Origin: Chloroflexota bacterium
Lineage (GTDB): Bacteria; Chloroflexota; Dehalococcoidia; SAR202; UBA11138
NCBI GenBank assembly: GCA_022566975.1
Contig: JADFHV010000146.1
Location: 1 to 5,846 of the forward strand
DNA: 5,846 bases
Reading direction: 5' to 3'
Within the stretch, counting starts at the first letter, position 1. The number at the start of each line of letters is the position of its first letter. The notes beneath the pieces were generated by a model. That model was given only the letters and a program-made list of their open reading frames with translations, was not told the DNA's origin and searched no databases. Both the position numbers and the translations under genes were made by a program. Of the stretch, positions 4,118 to 5,846 are shown piece by piece.

Positions 4118-5846
4118 AACTGATTATAACATCCCGCGATTTGGAGCCGTCGCTGGGCCCGATGATACCCTGCTCTTCCAGCTCGTCCATAAGCCTGGCG
4201 GCTCTGGGATATCCGATACGGAGACGACGCTGAAGCAGCGAGGTTGATATCTTGTTGTAGCGGTGGGCCAGCTCTATGGCCTTGTCCATGAACTCATCCC
4301 GCGCGTCTCCGGCAAATCCCTCTTTCTCGCCGCCCTCGGACGCCCCCCCCGCCGGCCGCAGGTCGACTCTGGGGATAGGGCCCCGAGGCGTGGACTTCCA
4401 GAAATCGACCAGCGATGAGATCTCGCGGTCCGATATGAACACGTTCTGCGCGCGTATGGGCTTGGAGGCGTCCAGCGGCAGATATAGCATGTCACCGCGG
4501 CCCAGAAGCTTGTCCGCGCCCGCGGTGTCCAGAATGGTGCGGGAATCTACCTGCGAGGTGACGCCGAAGCTGATTCTGCTCGGGAAGTTGGCCTTTATCA
4601 GGCCGGTCACTACATCGACGGACGGCCTCTGGGTAGCGACGATCAGGTGGATACCGGTCGCCCGGCCCAGCTGGGCCAGGCGGCAGAGGGACTGCTCGAC
4701 ATCGAAGGCCGCCGACATCATCAGGTCCGCCAGCTCGTCCACCGCAACCACCAGGTAGGGCATCTTCTCCGGCATCTTCTTGTTGTATGCTGCGATGTTC
4801 CTGACGCCGGCCTCCTCCATGCGGCGGTATCTCTCCAGCATCTCGTGAATCATGCCCTTCAGCAGGCCGACGACCTGGTCGGTCTCCACCACGACGGGAG
4901 TGATGAGGTGAGGAATACCATTGTAGGGTGTCAGCTCAACCCGCTTCGGGTCGACCAGGAGCAGACGCAGCTCGGCCGGGGTCTTCTCCATGATGAGGCA
5001 CGAGACGATCGTGTTCAGGCAGACGCTCTTGCCGCTGCCGGTGGCTCCGGCGATGAGCAGGTGCGGCATCTTGGCCAGGTCGATGACCATCGTCTCTCCG
5101 CCGCTTCCCCTGCCGAGGGCCACTGGGAGGGCGGCCTTTTCACGGAGCCCGGCAAACGCCTTGCTCTCCATCACCGACCGGAGGGTCACCAGGCTGGGGT
5201 GCGGGTTAGGGACTTCGATACCGACCTGGGCCTCGCCCATGACGGGCGTCTCGATGCGGATACTGGATGTCTTGAGAGCGAGCGACAGGTCCTTCTCACG
5301 GGAGAGGATGCTGTCGACCTTGACGCGTGTCTTCTCCTCCACCCGAGAGACCACCTGCTTGCCCGATTCGTCCAGCATAGGGCGGCCCATCTCATCGGTC
5401 TGCTTTACTTGCTTGTAACGGCGCACCCAACCGGGGATCAGCCCGTACATCGTGACGGTGGGACCCGGCCTGGTGTGACCTATCTCGACCTCGACACCAT
5501 ACTCGGCGAGGGTCCGCCTTATGGTCTCGGCCGTCTCGTTGAGGTCTTCCTCCGATACGTCCGCCTCGGGGACCTCCTCCAGGAGGTCAGAGGACGGTAG
5601 CGACCATGGCGGGGCCGAAGAGGCTGGAGCCGCTTCGGTGACCTCGTCTACGTAGGTAGTCGCGGTGTCGCCCGGAGGCTCGTCCTGCGAGGAGGTCCAG
5701 GGGCTGATCGAGCGGCGGCTCACCGACGTGGACGCGAAGATGGCCGACCTCGAGCGCGTCCGAGCCGCGCTGGCCGATGCCCTGGCGCGTTGTCGCAGCT
5801 CAGGCAAAGGCTGTCCGGTCTTGGCCGAGATCAGATCGGGCGGCAC
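4116..5846 (-). CDS. ftsK: FtsK/SpoIIIE-family DNA translocase, 5' end not intact in window
   Basis: The septum-located motor that pumps chromosomal DNA during cell division. Numbering from the right edge: alpha domain from WSLPSSDLLEE (81-91) and GPTVTMYG (128-135), with an extra charged segment at ~140-178; Walker A GATGSGKS (267-274); LLVDPKRVEL (296-305); Walker B YLVVAVDELADLM (364-376) with D370-E371; ATQRPS (404-409); TAGADKLLGRGDML (441-454); and a C-terminal gamma winged helix (~515-576) with RIGYPRAARLMDELEEQGI, which reads KOPS-type DNA signals. It stops with TAG at 4116-4118, upstream of accDA. No membrane segment is visible. Residues 1-65 look like non-protein sequence (Ala/Arg/Ser-rich) and are antisense to a convincing MerR fragment, so true ftsK probably begins near 5650 at a break. 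The frame stays open to the edge; no ATG, GTG or TTG occurs in it from about 5655 to 5450. Confidence 0.93.
   Translation of the reverse strand: MPPDLISAKTGQPLPELRQRARASASAARTRSRSAIFASTSVSRRSISPWTSSQDEPPGDTATTYVDEVTEAAPASSAPPWSLPSSDLLEEVPEADVSEEDLNETAETIRRTLAEYGVEVEIGHTRPGPTVTMYGLIPGWVRRYKQVKQTDEMGRPMLDESGKQVVSRVEEKTRVKVDSILSREKDLSLALKTSSIRIETPVMGEAQVGIEVPNPHPSLVTLRSVMESKAFAGLREKAALPVALGRGSGGETMVIDLAKMPHLLIAGATGSGKSVCLNTIVSCLIMEKTPAELRLLLVDPKRVELTPYNGIPHLITPVVVETDQVVGLLKGMIHEMLERYRRMEEAGVRNIAAYNKKMPEKMPYLVVAVDELADLMMSAAFDVEQSLCRLAQLGRATGIHLIVATQRPSVDVVTGLIKANFPSRISFGVTSQVDSRTILDTAGADKLLGRGDMLYLPLDASKPIRAQNVFISDREISSLVDFWKSTPRGPIPRVDLRPAGGASEGGEKEGFAGDARDEFMDKAIELAHRYNKISTSLLQRRLRIGYPRAARLMDELEEQGIIGPSDGSKSRDVIIS
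4123..4128 (-). promoter_or_regulatory. Possible -10 element for accDA
   Basis: A perfect TATAAT on the - strand falls in the last codons of ftsK, about 55 bases before the accDA start. Such an AT-rich hexamer stands out in this GC-rich DNA. A matching -35 is not evident: the hexamer at 17-base spacing reads GACGGC. accDA may have its own promoter here, or may simply be cotranscribed with ftsK, 48 bases upstream. Confidence 0.3.
5656..5846 (+). pseudogene. merR: C-terminal fragment of a mercury-type MerR regulator
   Basis: The + strand frame beginning after the TAG at 5653-5655 reads, from 5683, SSCEEVQGLIERRLTDVDAK and continues MADLERVRAALADALARC then RSSGKGCPVLAEI. This matches the dimerisation helix and metal-binding loop of MerR. 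The Tn501 protein has CEEASSLAEHKLKDV, KMADLARMEAVL, a CAC, and SCPLIASL in the same order. The cysteine in SCEE and the one in LARC are 35 residues apart, exactly as Cys82 and Cys117 of MerR, and the cysteine of GCPV corresponds to Cys126; these are the three Hg(II) ligands. Codons are strongly G/C-ending, as for real genes here. The N-terminal HTH is missing: upstream is ftsK antisense and a stop. It runs off the right edge, where the normal end is only a few residues away. Identity from memory of MerR; no alignment was run. Confidence 0.78.

Noticed and set aside
4647..5600. 317-codon open frame on the + strand opposite ftsK
   Set aside because: It is antisense to conserved FtsK motor motifs, is rich in His, Leu, Arg, Gly and Asp without any recognisable domain, and has the composition expected of a shadow frame in high-GC DNA.
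1..5846. tRNA, rRNA, CRISPR array, transposase or phage genes
   Set aside because: No cloverleaf, regularly spaced repeats or recognisable recombinase was found on either strand by eye.

Overview
This is high-GC bacterial DNA carrying core-metabolism and cell-division genes plus a small accessory block. The organism is probably a member of the Chloroflexota, perhaps close to Dehalococcoidia. That guess rests on the AccD-AccA fusion and on the extra segment in the FtsK alpha domain; it is an inference with moderate to low confidence, because nothing in the window fixes the taxonomy directly.

Left half, + strand. The window opens inside leuC (3-isopropylmalate dehydratase large subunit), which ends at 329. 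Its partner leuD lies at 1522-2160. These two genes make one enzyme and normally sit side by side, but here about 1.2 kb separates them. That stretch holds four small genes: a minimal nucleotidyltransferase (388-708), a DUF4258 toxin-like protein (754-1020), its overlapping YgiT-type zinc-finger antitoxin-like partner (1017-1247), and an unrecognised 74-residue protein (1288-1512). Part of the block is visibly lower in G+C than leuD. All genes point the same way with short gaps, so they could be read as one transcript, leuC - accessory genes - leuD.

Right half, - strand. accDA (2217-4067) encodes a one-chain fusion of the beta and alpha subunits of acetyl-CoA carboxylase carboxyltransferase, and it converges on leuD. 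Two glycines expected in the oxyanion holes are replaced, and a conserved loop of the alpha half is missing. Upstream on the same strand is an ftsK/spoIIIE-type DNA translocase (stop at 4116), with complete motor and gamma domains but no membrane domain in view.

Right edge. From about 5665 to 5846 the + strand reads as the C-terminal half of a mercury-type MerR regulator, antisense to the open ftsK frame. The MerR DNA-binding domain is absent and the ftsK frame has no start codon in its adjacent stretch. Two genes therefore appear to be broken at one junction near 5650-5670, either by a real rearrangement or by a mis-join in the assembly.

I see no tRNA, rRNA, CRISPR array, insertion sequence or origin. 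No stretch longer than 60 bases lacks a gene. The strongest leads are the hidden MerR fragment, the altered AccDA active site and the toxin-antitoxin-like block splitting leuC from leuD. None of these by itself demonstrates a new system.
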